Assembly (NCBI GenBank): GCA_964522505.1
Contig: CAZFWJ010000040.1
Span: 1-34,262, forward strand
Reading direction: 5' to 3'
DNA length: 34,262 nt
DNA from: GYS-P2D sp964522505
Lineage (GTDB): Bacteria > Bacteroidota > Bacteroidia > Chitinophagales > Saprospiraceae
The position numbers and the translations under genes were made by a program. Shown here piece after piece: positions 8,294 to 16,424 of the stretch. Under the pieces are notes generated by a model. It was not told the DNA's origin, did no database searches, and saw only the letters and a program-made list of their open reading frames with translations. Position 1 is the first letter of the stretch. Each line of letters begins with the position of its first letter.

Positions 8294-8837
8294 GTTGTCT
8301 AATTTTAAAAAACTGTGTTTTTAAATCTTTCATCGAACGATGAATTTTGATTTTCACAGCTCCTTCTGTTGAGCCCAATATGTGAGCGATTTCGGCATAT
8401 TTAAGTTTCTCATATCGTGATAGCCATATCAATTCTCGTTGTTCTGGTCTGAGATGTTTCATGGCTTTCTTCAGATGATCTTTGTCTTCAAGTTCCTTAT
8501 CATTTATAGAATCATCATTGACTTCAATCTGACGATCTGCGATGGCATGAATTACTGCTGCACCGGGGAGATCTTCACGCTTCTTACGATAAAGATCCAT
8601 ATGTACATTACGAGCGACCGTATAGATCCATGAGGTGAACCGGCCCTGCTCGACATACTTCTCTCTGTACTTGATTACTCTCTCAAATACGATCTGAGTC
8701 AAGTCTTTACTTTGACTCTGATCATGCGTCTGCTGCAAGAAGAAGTTATACAGTCGAGTATGATATCTATCGTAGAGGACAGATATACAGTCTATTTTAC
8801 CCGCCTTGGCATCGAGCATGAGCTCTTCGTCAGTCAC
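8277..8837 (-). CDS. ECF-type RNA polymerase sigma factor (operon head)
   Basis: A 186-residue ECF sigma factor. Region 2 is seen in YDRYHTRLYNFFLQQTHDQ, KDLTQIVFERVIKYREKY and the core-binding/promoter-melting stretch FTSWIYTVARNVHMDLYR. Region 4 is seen in LRPEQRELIWLSRYEKLKYA and HTH EIAHILGSTEGAVKIKIHRS. The start is GTG at 8837, giving MTDEELMLDAKAGK, a normal ECF N-terminus; the frame is open upstream but has no better start. It leads a four-gene operon with the HEAT anti-sigma-like gene and two DUF4097 genes, which it may auto-regulate. No -7 element is recognisable upstream, as could be expected for an ECF-dependent promoter. Confidence 0.9.
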   Translation of the reverse strand: MTDEELMLDAKAGKIDCISVLYDRYHTRLYNFFLQQTHDQSQSKDLTQIVFERVIKYREKYVEQGRFTSWIYTVARNVHMDLYRKKREDLPGAAVIHAIADRQIEVNDDSINDKELEDKDHLKKAMKHLRPEQRELIWLSRYEKLKYAEIAHILGSTEGAVKIKIHRSMKDLKTQFFKIRQHELGR

Positions 8838-8970
8838 TTTTTCGGTTTTTTCGTTAGTGTACGATGTAGATACGGAGTATGATTGAAAAGGTTACGTGGA
8901 GAGTTGTATGATTTATTTATTGGCTTCCTCAGATCGGCGCAAGCTGTGCCAGCTCGTAGTGGCGATATTT

Positions 8971-9112
8971 GAAGAAGGAGATGAATAAAAATTCCCAAGG
9001 GGCTAAAACCCCTTGAAGAACATAGTTTTTGAAATTTTGACCCTAATGCGGATTGAGTAATGTAAAAGAAGTTTTACGTCCACTCGAACTTAGGCACAGC
9101 ATACACTCAATA
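8971..9112. repeat. Composite intergenic repeat, copy 2
   Basis: Element A (8971-9054) with the same CAAGGGG/CCCCTTG hairpin, joined directly to gagtaatgtaaaag (9055-9068), then a B-like element (about 9070-9110). It lacks the 67-bp stretch of copy 1. The rest of the gap between the sigma gene start and the tRNA (8838-8970) shows nothing assignable. Confidence 0.85.
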
Positions 9113-9132
9113 GGGGGTGAGAGTATTCCATG

Positions 9133-9164
9133 AAAAAAGCCTACCATAAATCCATATGATAGGC
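9133..9164 (-). terminator. Intrinsic terminator of tRNA-Asn
   Basis: On the minus strand an 8-bp stem (GCCTATCA / TGGTAGGC, one G-T pair, 10-nt loop; 9157-9164 with 9139-9146) is followed by six T (9138-9133). It starts 8 nt beyond the tRNA 3' end. Confidence 0.85.
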
Positions 9165-9171
9165 CTTTTAG

Positions 9172-9245
9172 CGCTTCCTCAAGGACTTGAACCTTGGACC
9201 CTCTGATTAACAGTCAGATGCTCTAACCAGCTGAGCTAAGGAAGC
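9172..9245 (-). tRNA. tRNA-Asn (anticodon GTT)
   Basis: A 74-nt cloverleaf on the minus strand: acceptor GCTTCCT/AGGAAGC, D stem GCTC/GAGC, anticodon stem TCTGA/TCAGA with loop CTGTTAA (anticodon GTT), T stem CAAGG/CCTTG with loop TTCAAGT, discriminator G. CCA is not encoded. It stands alone with its own promoter upstream and terminator downstream. Confidence 0.97.
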
Positions 9246-9263
9246 GTGCTGTTTAAGCGAGCG

Positions 9264-9295
9264 CAAATTTATCTTAATTCGGTGATAATTTGCAA
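9264..9295 (-). promoter_or_regulatory. Promoter of tRNA-Asn (TTG-N21-TAAATTTG)
   Basis: On the minus strand TTG (9295-9293) is followed after exactly 21 nt by TAAATTTG (9271-9264), matching the Bacteroidota primary-sigma consensus. The tRNA begins 18 nt beyond the -7 element, leaving a short leader. Confidence 0.8.
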
Positions 9296-9320
9296 CTCTG
9301 AACGAAAAATAAATTCGTGC

Positions 9321-9357
9321 AAAAAAATAGGAGCCAATACTTAATTGAGTCCTATTT
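9321..9357 (-). terminator. Intrinsic terminator downstream of the HAD phosphatase gene
   Basis: On the minus strand AAATAGGA (9357-9350), a 2-nt mismatch, CAAT, a 5-nt loop, ATTG, a 2-nt mismatch and TCCTATTT (9332-9325) form 12 paired positions, followed by T residues (to 9321). It lies about 95 nt past the stop at 9453 and is the only strong hairpin in the 9246-9452 gap. Confidence 0.8.
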
Positions 9358-9452
9358 ATGAAAAATCATTGCTTTTTTGGGATTCTACATATATGACACA
9401 GGAGTGCTCGAAAGTCCCCTATACTTTGAGTATAATTTCCGATTTAGTATTC

Positions 9453-10061
9453 TTAAGGCTTGATGAACTCACCAGTGAGGATGTTAGTGACCATCATACC
9501 ACCAGCCAGAGCGGCTTCTACACCTTTAGGACTGTCTTCAAACACTTGACAAAATGCTGGTGCAACACCAATTATAGCCGCACATGTCAAGAATGTTTCG
9601 GGATGAGGTTTGGGATGCGTAACATCGTCTGCACTGACTAGACCTTTGATGAGATCTGTGATGCCAAGCTCTTCTATTGCCAGTAGCGCATCTGCCCGAA
9701 TACTACCTGTGCCAACAGCCATGGGCAGCGACTTTTTGTAAGTCTCTACAATACACATTGCGGCAGGAATCGGTTTAATCTTGCCGTGAGCATCTTTGAT
9801 GATATTGTAGTGATGATCTTTGACTTTTTCAAATTGTATTGGATCGACGCTCCAGCCATATTGATTGTTGAGCAGCGCAAGCAGTGGTCTAGTAGGAATG
9901 CCTGCATTATCGTTGATCATAGCTGGCGTGATAGCAATACCGTATTCTTTGCCCGCAGCAATCCATGCGTCGATATGCATACCCATGGTATCAGCGAGGG
10001 TGCCATCTAAATCAAATATTAATCCTCGGGTAGCCGGATCCACAGTTAACATAAGAGTCAT
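9453..10061 (-). CDS. HAD-family sugar-phosphatase (beta-phosphoglucomutase-like)
   Basis: A 202-residue haloacid dehalogenase superfamily protein of subfamily IA. Motif I is FDLDGTLADT (nucleophile Asp and acid/base Asp), motif II the Gly-Thr/Ser region AVGTGSI, motif III the Lys in THPKPHPETF, motif IV VFEDSPKGVEAA. A helical cap lies between motifs I and II, as in beta-phosphoglucomutase and the YqaB group that dephosphorylates small sugar phosphates. It is cytoplasmic. Start ATG at 10061, with an alternative ATG three codons later. It is divergent from nadE with about 110 bp between them. The exact substrate cannot be told from sequence. Confidence 0.9.
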   Translation of the reverse strand: MTLMLTVDPATRGLIFDLDGTLADTMGMHIDAWIAAGKEYGIAITPAMINDNAGIPTRPLLALLNNQYGWSVDPIQFEKVKDHHYNIIKDAHGKIKPIPAAMCIVETYKKSLPMAVGTGSIRADALLAIEELGITDLIKGLVSADDVTHPKPHPETFLTCAAIIGVAPAFCQVFEDSPKGVEAALAGGMMVTNILTGEFIKP

Positions 10062-10170
10062 TTTTGAATAACGACAAAAATGAACATAATAGCTAGTAAA
10101 ATGACAGTGATAGCTGTTTTTAGATATGATAATTCTTAATGTATGCCGTAACTTGCCTCTCTATATCTAA

Positions 10171-11817
10171 ATGATCAAAATGAAAATTGCTATATCCCAG
10201 CTGAACTATCATATTGGAAATTTTGAGGGCAATCTGGCCAAAATAAAAGGATACATCTCGAAAGCTATCCTTGATGGTGCGGATATCGTATGCTTTGGTG
10301 AATTAGCCACTTGTGGATATCCGCCTCGGGATTTTCTGGAATTTTCAGATTTTATAAACCAGAGCAATGCTTGCATAGAGGCTATCCGAGAGGCATCTAA
10401 AGGAATAGCGGTAGTAATTGGAGCACCTACGATCAACCCTGTTCCAGAGGGTAAGGATTTATATAACTCTGTATACTTTATTGCGAATCAAGAGATCCTG
10501 CATGTGCAGCATAAAGCGCTGCTGCCGACGTATGATATTTTTGATGAATATAGATATTTTGAGCCGGCGAGGGAATTTAACATCGTAGAGTATCAGGGAC
10601 AGAAAATAGCGCTAACTGTATGCGAGGATATCTGGAATATCGGCAACGAAAACCCACTTTATACCATTTGTCCTCTTGATGAGTATGAGTCTCAGAATCC
10701 TGACTTCATCATCAACGTGTCTGCTTCTCCATTTAGTTATGATCATGCGGAGGCACGCCTTGAAATACTGAAAGCTAATATCAGCCAATATGGCATCCCA
10801 ATGTTTTATATCAATCATGTGGGTGCACAGACGGAAATCATCTTTGATGGAGGGTCTACGGTAATGTCTCCTGATGGAACAATTTATGCGGAGATGCCAT
10901 ATTTCGTAGAGGACTATCGCTGCTATGATTTGGACGATGTCAAAGCGAGTGGTCAATCTATCGAACAGCCAAAAGATAAAATTCTCGAGATACATGATGC
11001 CTTAGTCTTAGGTCTTAAGGATTACTTCGGCAAGCTTGGATTTAAGACATGCGTTTTGGGCTTATCAGGAGGTATTGACTCAGCGGTGACATCGGTTATT
11101 GCGCAACGAGCTTTGGGTGCTGAGAATGTGAGAGTGCTCATGATGCCATCTCAGTTCTCCTCAGATCACTCAGTCAATGATTCGATAGAGCTTTGCAAGA
11201 ACATAGGCATCCAATACGACATCATCGCTATTGAGGAGGTCTATCAGAAATACATGCAGCAACTGAAGCCACTATATGGAGATCGGCCATTTAATATTGC
11301 AGAAGAAAATCTGCAGGCGCGTATCCGTGGAATGCTCCTGATGGCTGTATCTAACAAGTTTGGTAATATAGTTCTAAACACTTCCAACAAATCAGAGGCC
11401 GCCGTAGGCTATGGCACGCTGTATGGAGATATGTGTGGCGGGCTGTCGGTAATTGGAGATGTCTATAAAACGGATGTCTATGCCCTGGCCAGATATATGA
11501 ATAAGGATGGAGCGGTCGTCCCAGAAAATATTATCACCAAACCACCGTCAGCCGAGCTGCGACCGAATCAAAAAGATTCCGACAGCCTGCCTGATTACGA
11601 TATCTTAGATGCCATCTTAGAGCAGTATATCGATAATCAAAAAGGGCCTAAAGAAATCATTGCCATGGGTTATGACGAAGCTTTAGTCAAGCGCATTTTG
11701 CGATTGGTGAACATCAATGAGTTTAAACGTTATCAGACGGCACCATCGTTACGAGTGAGCCGGAAGGCATTCGGGATGGGTCGACGTATGCCGATTGTTG
11801 GCAAGTATCTAAGTTAA
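10171..11817 (+). CDS. nadE: Glutamine-dependent NAD+ synthetase
   Basis: Catalyses the last step of NAD synthesis, amidating nicotinic acid adenine dinucleotide with ammonia from glutamine. The 548 residues split into an N-terminal nitrilase-type glutaminase (residues ~4-270; catalytic triad Glu44 in FGELATCGYPP, Lys115 in HKALLPTYD, Cys151 in LTVCEDIW) and a C-terminal ATP-pyrophosphatase synthetase (SGGIDS at 299-304, NTSNKSEAAVGYGTLYGD later). Both active sites look intact. ATG codons at 10171 and 10180 are both possible; MKIAISQLNY from 10180 resembles family N-termini more closely. A small helical gene follows after 1 bp. Quinolinate synthase nadA, from the same pathway, lies 17 kb away. 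Confidence 0.97.
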   Translation: MIKMKIAISQLNYHIGNFEGNLAKIKGYISKAILDGADIVCFGELATCGYPPRDFLEFSDFINQSNACIEAIREASKGIAVVIGAPTINPVPEGKDLYNSVYFIANQEILHVQHKALLPTYDIFDEYRYFEPAREFNIVEYQGQKIALTVCEDIWNIGNENPLYTICPLDEYESQNPDFIINVSASPFSYDHAEARLEILKANISQYGIPMFYINHVGAQTEIIFDGGSTVMSPDGTIYAEMPYFVEDYRCYDLDDVKASGQSIEQPKDKILEIHDALVLGLKDYFGKLGFKTCVLGLSGGIDSAVTSVIAQRALGAENVRVLMMPSQFSSDHSVNDSIELCKNIGIQYDIIAIEEVYQKYMQQLKPLYGDRPFNIAEENLQARIRGMLLMAVSNKFGNIVLNTSNKSEAAVGYGTLYGDMCGGLSVIGDVYKTDVYALARYMNKDGAVVPENIITKPPSAELRPNQKDSDSLPDYDILDAILEQYIDNQKGPKEIIAMGYDEALVKRILRLVNINEFKRYQTAPSLRVSRKAFGMGRRMPIVGKYLS

Positions 11818-11818
11818 A

Positions 11819-12340
11819 ATGGACATCCGAGCATTACTGTATGACGAACACTCAAAAAAACAAGCCATAAAAATTTGTGAGGGTATCATCAGTGGTGAAG
11901 CGACTCTAAGTGTCTTACTCAATCTATTGTATACTGGTGAAATGCGCATGCGCCAACGGGCGTCATGGCCATTAGAGTTCGTTGCGATGAAGAGAGAAGA
12001 ATTGTTTTACCCACATATGACTGAGATCATCAATCTATTGCAGAGCTCTCAGGAGGATGGTTTGCTCAGAAACCTCTATCGGAGCCTGCAACATATGAGA
12101 TTTAGTGAAGATCACATTGGTGATGTCTATGAGGTTTCCTTTTCGCACCTTGCCAATGCTCAGAGTGCTGTAGCGATTCAGGTATTTGCTATGACGACCT
12201 GCACCAATATCGCTCATATCTATCCAGAGCTGGCTCATGAAGTGATCCCAACAATAGAAAGCCTATATGATACAGGAAGCGCTGGATATAAAGCTCGTGC
12301 AAGGAAGGAGCTTAAACGTTTGTATAAGTTAGTTGAGTAG
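11819..12340 (+). CDS. Hypothetical helical (HEAT/ARM-like) protein coupled to nadE
   Basis: A 173-residue, probably cytoplasmic protein with no signal peptide. It looks all-helical with about four helix pairs: ICEGIISGEATLSVLLNLLY, RQRASWPLEFVAMKRE, LLRNLYRSLQHMRFSED, AVAIQVFAMTTCTNIAH. The spacing suggests HEAT/ARM-type repeats, but I do not recognise the family. The ATG follows the nadE stop by one base, so translation is likely coupled. A partner or regulatory role for NadE is only a guess from position. It converges with the DUF1295 gene, 18 bp away, with no terminator between. Confidence 0.75.
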   Translation: MDIRALLYDEHSKKQAIKICEGIISGEATLSVLLNLLYTGEMRMRQRASWPLEFVAMKREELFYPHMTEIINLLQSSQEDGLLRNLYRSLQHMRFSEDHIGDVYEVSFSHLANAQSAVAIQVFAMTTCTNIAHIYPELAHEVIPTIESLYDTGSAGYKARARKELKRLYKLVE

Positions 12341-12358
12341 TCTCATGCTTCTGAGCTA

Positions 12359-13132
12359 TCAATAAATCCCAGGAATAATCTTCTTAGTCCTCTTAAGATA
12401 TTCCTGATAAGACATATCATTTTTCAATCGTTTGGCACGACCCTTCTCTAAGAATGGAATCCCACTGACAAAAATGAGTAAGAAGATGATAAATACTGTA
12501 CCAAGAACAGATAGAAACTGGAAGCCTTGTAGATAGGGTACAGATGCCACGAAAATGCCTATCCAAAAGATAGATTCACCCAAATAATTAGGAAAGCGTA
12601 TGTGTTTATACCATCCATCGGTGTATAGCTTAGACTTGTTGCCTGGCAGCTTCTTGAATTTTGACTTTGAATAATCTGAGGCGGCCTCTATGTAAAGACC
12701 TATCGCCGCTAGCGCTATGCCTATGATCTCAACGATCACCAGTGATCCATCTGGATTAGGTACATTGAGCCTGAACAAGGCAGGTAGAGACACAAACCAC
12801 GAAGCGAATCCTTGCAAAAAGAAGAACCTGAAAAAACGCTTCTTGTTAACTCTGATCTTATCAAATCGTTCATCCTTACCCAGCTGAGTAACTCTATCCA
12901 GTAGATACCAGCCCAGTCTTACCGCCCAGATCATAATGAGTGCCGTGATCCATATTTTACCTAAAGACTCCCAGCCTCGTCCAATGAAAAACGCAAATGC
13001 CGCAAGAGCGAAGAAACTCAAACTATACGTAATGTCTGTAAGCTTATCAGTCTGCATTCTAAAGGCAATGAAGAACATGATCACGTTGAGGACCAAGACG
13101 AATACTAAGCCGCTGACAATGAAAGTGCTCAT
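12359..13132 (-). CDS. DUF1295 (steroid 5-alpha-reductase-like) integral membrane protein
   Basis: A 257-residue protein with about six to seven membrane segments, among them LVFVLVLNVIMFFIAF, IWITALIMIWAVRLGWYLL, VIVEIIGIALAAIGLYIEA and VLGTVFIIFLLIFVSGIPFL. The C-terminal signature GWYKHIRFPNYLGESIFWIG (H..R.PNY.GE) and the final YLKRTKKIIPGIY motif are typical of DUF1295, which shares a fold with steroid 5-alpha reductases and isoprenylcysteine methyltransferases. It is probably an NAD(P)H- or SAM-dependent enzyme on a lipid substrate; the reaction is unknown. It lies downstream of ftsH on the same strand (60 bp gap). Confidence 0.85.
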   Translation of the reverse strand: MSTFIVSGLVFVLVLNVIMFFIAFRMQTDKLTDITYSLSFFALAAFAFFIGRGWESLGKIWITALIMIWAVRLGWYLLDRVTQLGKDERFDKIRVNKKRFFRFFFLQGFASWFVSLPALFRLNVPNPDGSLVIVEIIGIALAAIGLYIEAASDYSKSKFKKLPGNKSKLYTDGWYKHIRFPNYLGESIFWIGIFVASVPYLQGFQFLSVLGTVFIIFLLIFVSGIPFLEKGRAKRLKNDMSYQEYLKRTKKIIPGIY

Positions 13133-13192
13133 TATATGTTAACAAGCACGTATTAGATTAAGTTCTGATAAAGCGTATGCGTATCTATTCGA

Positions 13193-15178
13193 TTAACTCG
13201 TTTCTACTTCATCAACGATTTCTGCAGCGGCATCGGATTGATTCTTAGCTTCTTGAATTGCCTCTGAAATCGTCTCAGGTCCAGGCCAAGGGCGCTCTCC
13301 GATAAGCTCAGACACATCAGACTTTACAAGTACTTCACGCTCCAGCAGTGCCTTAGCGAGGATGTGCAGTTCTTTCTCATATTTTCTCAATAATTCCTGC
13401 GCTCGCTGATATTCTTTTTCTAAGAGTATACGTACTTCATCGTCTATCAACGTCGCCGTATCATCACTATATGGTTTGCTGAACTGGTCTTGTTGCATTC
13501 CGTAGAATGATACATTTCCAACCTTGTTATTCATGCCGTATATAGCAACCATACCGTAAGCCATCTTGGTCACTTGATCGAGATCATTTTGAGCTCCAGT
13601 TGAAATCTTGTCGAAGATGATTTTCTCAGCTGCTCGTCCGCCAAATGTCATACAGATGCGATCGAGCATCTGCTCAGTGCGTGTGATATACTCCTCCTTA
13701 GGAAGATACTGTGCATAGCCAAGCGTGCCGATACCCCTTGGTACAATGGTTACCTTGATTAGTGGTGATGCATGCTCCAAGAACCAACCGCATATGGCAT
13801 GTCCCGCCTCGTGATAGGCTATGATTTCCTTTTCTTTTGGTGCGATAAGTTTGTTCTTTTTCTCAAGACCTCCAATCACCCTATCGAGTGAATAGTTAAA
13901 GTCTTCCATCTCCACTTCCGTCTTATCGCGTCTTGCTGCTACGAGGGCTGCCTCATTACAGATGTTAGCAATATCTGCACCTGCAAACCCAGGCGTCATC
14001 TCTGCCAATACGGATGACTTTATGTTTTTAGAAACCTTGATATTTTTCAAATGCACATTGAAGATGGCTTCTCGCTCCTTGAGGTCAGGACGATCGATAC
14101 CAATCTGTCTATCAAAACGGCCAGGGCGCATCAATGCCGAATCAAGGATGTCTGGCCTGTTAGTGGCGGCCATCATGATTACACCCTTATCAGTGCTAAA
14201 CCCATCCATCTCTACCAATAGCTGGTTGAGTGTATTTTCTCGCTCGTCATTACCGCCTTGAACTGCTCCACGTCCTCTGGCTCGCCCGATGGCATCGATC
14301 TCATCGATAAATACAATACAAGGGGCCTTCTCGCGTGCTTGCTTGAATAGGTCACGTACTCTCGATGCACCTACGCCAACAAACATCTCTACGAAGTCAG
14401 ATCCCGATATTGAGAAGAATGGTACATTGGCCTCACCTGCAACGGCCTTGGCCAATAGTGTCTTACCAGTACCTGGAGGGCCCACTAAGAGTACGCCTTT
14501 AGGTATCTTACCACCAAGGCTGGTATATTTCTTTGGATTCTTGAGGAAGTCAACTACTTCCATAACTTCTTCTTTGGCTTCATCGAGCCCAGCTACATCT
14601 TGGAAGGTGATATTTACTTTAGAAGAATTGTCAAATAATGTTGCTCTTGACTTGCCGATATTAAATATTTGTGCGCCTGGACCACCTGCGCCGCCACCAA
14701 CACGGCGCATGATGAATAACCAGATGGCCACAAAAAATAATAATGGCAATACCCAACTTAAGATCGTAGATACCCAGTTTTCACGAGTATCATATTTTGG
14801 ATCAAGGTCAAATCCCTCTGCACGTAGTTCTTTGACTCTATCATCAAAGATTTCTACACTACCAATTTCTACTACATAATGTGCAGCATTAAGACTGGTT
14901 GTCAATTTGGTATTAGAATTGACGTCTTCATAGTTTCCTATTGACTCAGGCTTAAGAAAGATCCTGACGACTTGCTTATTAATGACTTCAATATGATCTA
15001 CATCGCCAGCACGAACTAAATCTTCAAATTTATTGAGCGTTATTTCTTCTGGCTGCGACACCATCGTCATCACCATATTAATCCCGACCAAAAAGACGAT
15101 GATAAAGGCATAGAACCAGTAAGAGCTAAATCCCTTTTTCTCTGGTTTCTTGTTTTTATTTTCTTTGTTATCTGCCAT
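13193..15178 (-). CDS. ftsH: ATP-dependent zinc metalloprotease FtsH
   Basis: A membrane-bound AAA+ protease that degrades misfolded membrane proteins and short-lived regulators. In the 661 residues: a Lys-rich cytoplasmic N-terminus, membrane segment 1 (~20-38), a periplasmic domain, membrane segment 2 (~137-157), Walker A GPPGTGKT (233-240), Walker B CIVFIDEIDA (~287-296), the second region of homology with RPGRFDR (351-357), and the zinc site HEAGH (456-460). All catalytic residues are intact and the length is normal for the family. It lies downstream of rsfS on the same strand, separated by a 10-bp perfect hairpin just before its start. Confidence 0.98.
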   Translation of the reverse strand: MADNKENKNKKPEKKGFSSYWFYAFIIVFLVGINMVMTMVSQPEEITLNKFEDLVRAGDVDHIEVINKQVVRIFLKPESIGNYEDVNSNTKLTTSLNAAHYVVEIGSVEIFDDRVKELRAEGFDLDPKYDTRENWVSTILSWVLPLLFFVAIWLFIMRRVGGGAGGPGAQIFNIGKSRATLFDNSSKVNITFQDVAGLDEAKEEVMEVVDFLKNPKKYTSLGGKIPKGVLLVGPPGTGKTLLAKAVAGEANVPFFSISGSDFVEMFVGVGASRVRDLFKQAREKAPCIVFIDEIDAIGRARGRGAVQGGNDERENTLNQLLVEMDGFSTDKGVIMMAATNRPDILDSALMRPGRFDRQIGIDRPDLKEREAIFNVHLKNIKVSKNIKSSVLAEMTPGFAGADIANICNEAALVAARRDKTEVEMEDFNYSLDRVIGGLEKKNKLIAPKEKEIIAYHEAGHAICGWFLEHASPLIKVTIVPRGIGTLGYAQYLPKEEYITRTEQMLDRICMTFGGRAAEKIIFDKISTGAQNDLDQVTKMAYGMVAIYGMNNKVGNVSFYGMQQDQFSKPYSDDTATLIDDEVRILLEKEYQRAQELLRKYEKELHILAKALLEREVLVKSDVSELIGERPWPGPETISEAIQEAKNQSDAAAEIVDEVETS

Positions 15179-15189
15179 TTTTTCTCTTT

Positions 15190-15219
15190 TGACATAAGTG
15201 TTAATGCCTACTTATGTCA
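15190..15219 (-). promoter_or_regulatory. Perfect 10-bp inverted repeat in the rsfS-ftsH gap
   Basis: TGACATAAGT (15190-15199) and ACTTATGTCA (15210-15219) pair perfectly around a 10-nt loop, 11 nt before the ftsH start at 15178. On the minus strand it is followed by A/G-rich sequence, not a T run, so it does not look like a normal intrinsic terminator. It could be an operator, an RNA-processing hairpin or a translation-control element in the ftsH leader. Confidence 0.6.
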
Positions 15220-15228
15220 TTTATTAAC

Positions 15229-15633
15229 TCAGACTACATCTTCATAAGAGGTAATCTCTGCATCGCTCCACAAGTCTTCGAGATCATAAAACTCACGTGT
15301 TTCTGGATAGAAGACGTGTACTACGATGTCGAAGTAATCAACTAAACACCACCGAGCATCATTAGTTCCTTCTATATGCGATGGAGTAATGCTTAATTCT
15401 GCCTTGATCCGTCTACTCACATTGCCACTAATCGCTTTGACCTGTGTCGTAGAATCTCCCGAACAAATAATAAAGTAGTCTGCAGGTGCATCGTCTAATT
15501 TGCTCATATCAAGCTTCATCACATTCTTTCCTTTGATATCCTGAATACTGTCTATGATTAAGTCAAGTAGATCAGAACTATTGTATAATGGAGAAGTTAA
15601 TGTACTATTTGCAATGGTGCTTTTATTTGTCAA
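15229..15633 (-). CDS. rsfS: Ribosomal silencing factor RsfS (Iojap family)
   Basis: RsfS binds ribosomal protein uL14 and blocks joining of the 30S and 50S subunits, reducing translation in starvation. The 134 residues show the family core: ADYFIICSGDSTTQVKAISG, the helix VSRRIKAEL, then ARWCLVDYFDIVVHVFYPET and REFYDLEDLWSDAE at the C-terminus. The only useful start is TTG at 15633, giving about 20 residues before the conserved SSDLLDLIIDSIQDIKG; no ATG occurs before the core. It is divergent from birA and precedes ftsH, an arrangement I believe is common in Bacteroidota. Confidence 0.93.
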   Translation of the reverse strand: MTNKSTIANSTLTSPLYNSSDLLDLIIDSIQDIKGKNVMKLDMSKLDDAPADYFIICSGDSTTQVKAISGNVSRRIKAELSITPSHIEGTNDARWCLVDYFDIVVHVFYPETREFYDLEDLWSDAEITSYEDVV

Positions 15634-15677
15634 TAGGGCTTCCTGTTTTCTTATGTTCTACGGATGAAAGGTTTATA

Positions 15678-16424
15678 ATGTTACAACGATTAATAGGCAC
15701 AAAGTTAAGCCACTTTCCAGAATTAGACTCAACTAATGATTATGCTGCTAATCTATTAGCAAAAAGTAAACCAATCGAAGGTACAGTGGTCATCACTGAT
15801 AACCAAGTCAGCGGTAAAGGACAATATGGCAGAAAATGGAGTTCGGCGCCAGGTCAGAACCTCACTTTGTCAGTCATTTTATATCCAAACATCCCCGCAG
15901 AGACACAGTTTGATCTTAATATATTAGCATCACTTGCTGTCTGCACGGCAATCAAAGAACAGACGGCTATCAATCCACTTGTTAAATGGCCTAATGATAT
16001 CTATGTAAACAATCAAAAGATCTGCGGCATACTCATTAAGAATAATCTTGTCCGGAAGATCATCTCACAAAGTGTTATTGGAATTGGAATTAATGTCAAC
16101 CAACAACAGTTTGATCCTAGTATTCCCAATCCTACATCCATAGCTATGGAGACTGGGGCAGTCACTGAACTTCCAGAATTGAGGGAAGAATTATTTAAGG
16201 CAATGGATCAGTTATATTATATCATGAAAAGGGACCCTGTAGAGCTCCGGCAGTTGTATAGCAAGGCCTTGTGGAGACGCCACGAGGAGATTAAGTATAG
16301 CCTTGCGGATGGTGAGATTAGGATTGGAGTGTTAGAAGGAATCGAGCGGGATGGGCGGCTTATTATCAGGAGCCATATTGGAATGAACTCTTATAAACTA
16401 TCAGATATCAAATTAGTCGTATGA
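15678..16424 (+). CDS. birA: Biotin-[acetyl-CoA-carboxylase] ligase
   Basis: Attaches biotin to the carrier protein of biotin-dependent carboxylases via biotinyl-AMP. Motifs: ELDSTNDYAANLL, the adenylate-binding GKGQYGRKWSSAPGQNLTLS, VKWPNDIYVNNQKICGILI, and GIGINVNQQ. With the ATG at 15678 the protein has 249 residues and no N-terminal winged-helix domain, so it is a monofunctional enzyme without the E. coli repressor role. The frame is open upstream to 15588, but that would run back over the rsfS 5' end and add residues unlike the family. It overlaps cinA by 4 bp (ATGA). Confidence 0.95.
   Translation: MLQRLIGTKLSHFPELDSTNDYAANLLAKSKPIEGTVVITDNQVSGKGQYGRKWSSAPGQNLTLSVILYPNIPAETQFDLNILASLAVCTAIKEQTAINPLVKWPNDIYVNNQKICGILIKNNLVRKIISQSVIGIGINVNQQQFDPSIPNPTSIAMETGAVTELPELREELFKAMDQLYYIMKRDPVELRQLYSKALWRRHEEIKYSLADGEIRIGVLEGIERDGRLIIRSHIGMNSYKLSDIKLVV

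Noticed and set aside
9345..9641. Plus-strand ORF of 98 codons
   Set aside because: It overlaps the conserved C-terminal motifs of the HAD phosphatase and the terminator region.
14289..14879. Plus-strand ORF of 196 codons opposite ftsH
   Set aside because: Antisense of the conserved FtsH ATPase region; codon constraint on the other strand explains its length.
15588..15677. Upstream extension of birA
   Set aside because: The added residues overlap the divergent rsfS start and do not resemble family N-termini; the ATG at 15678 fits.
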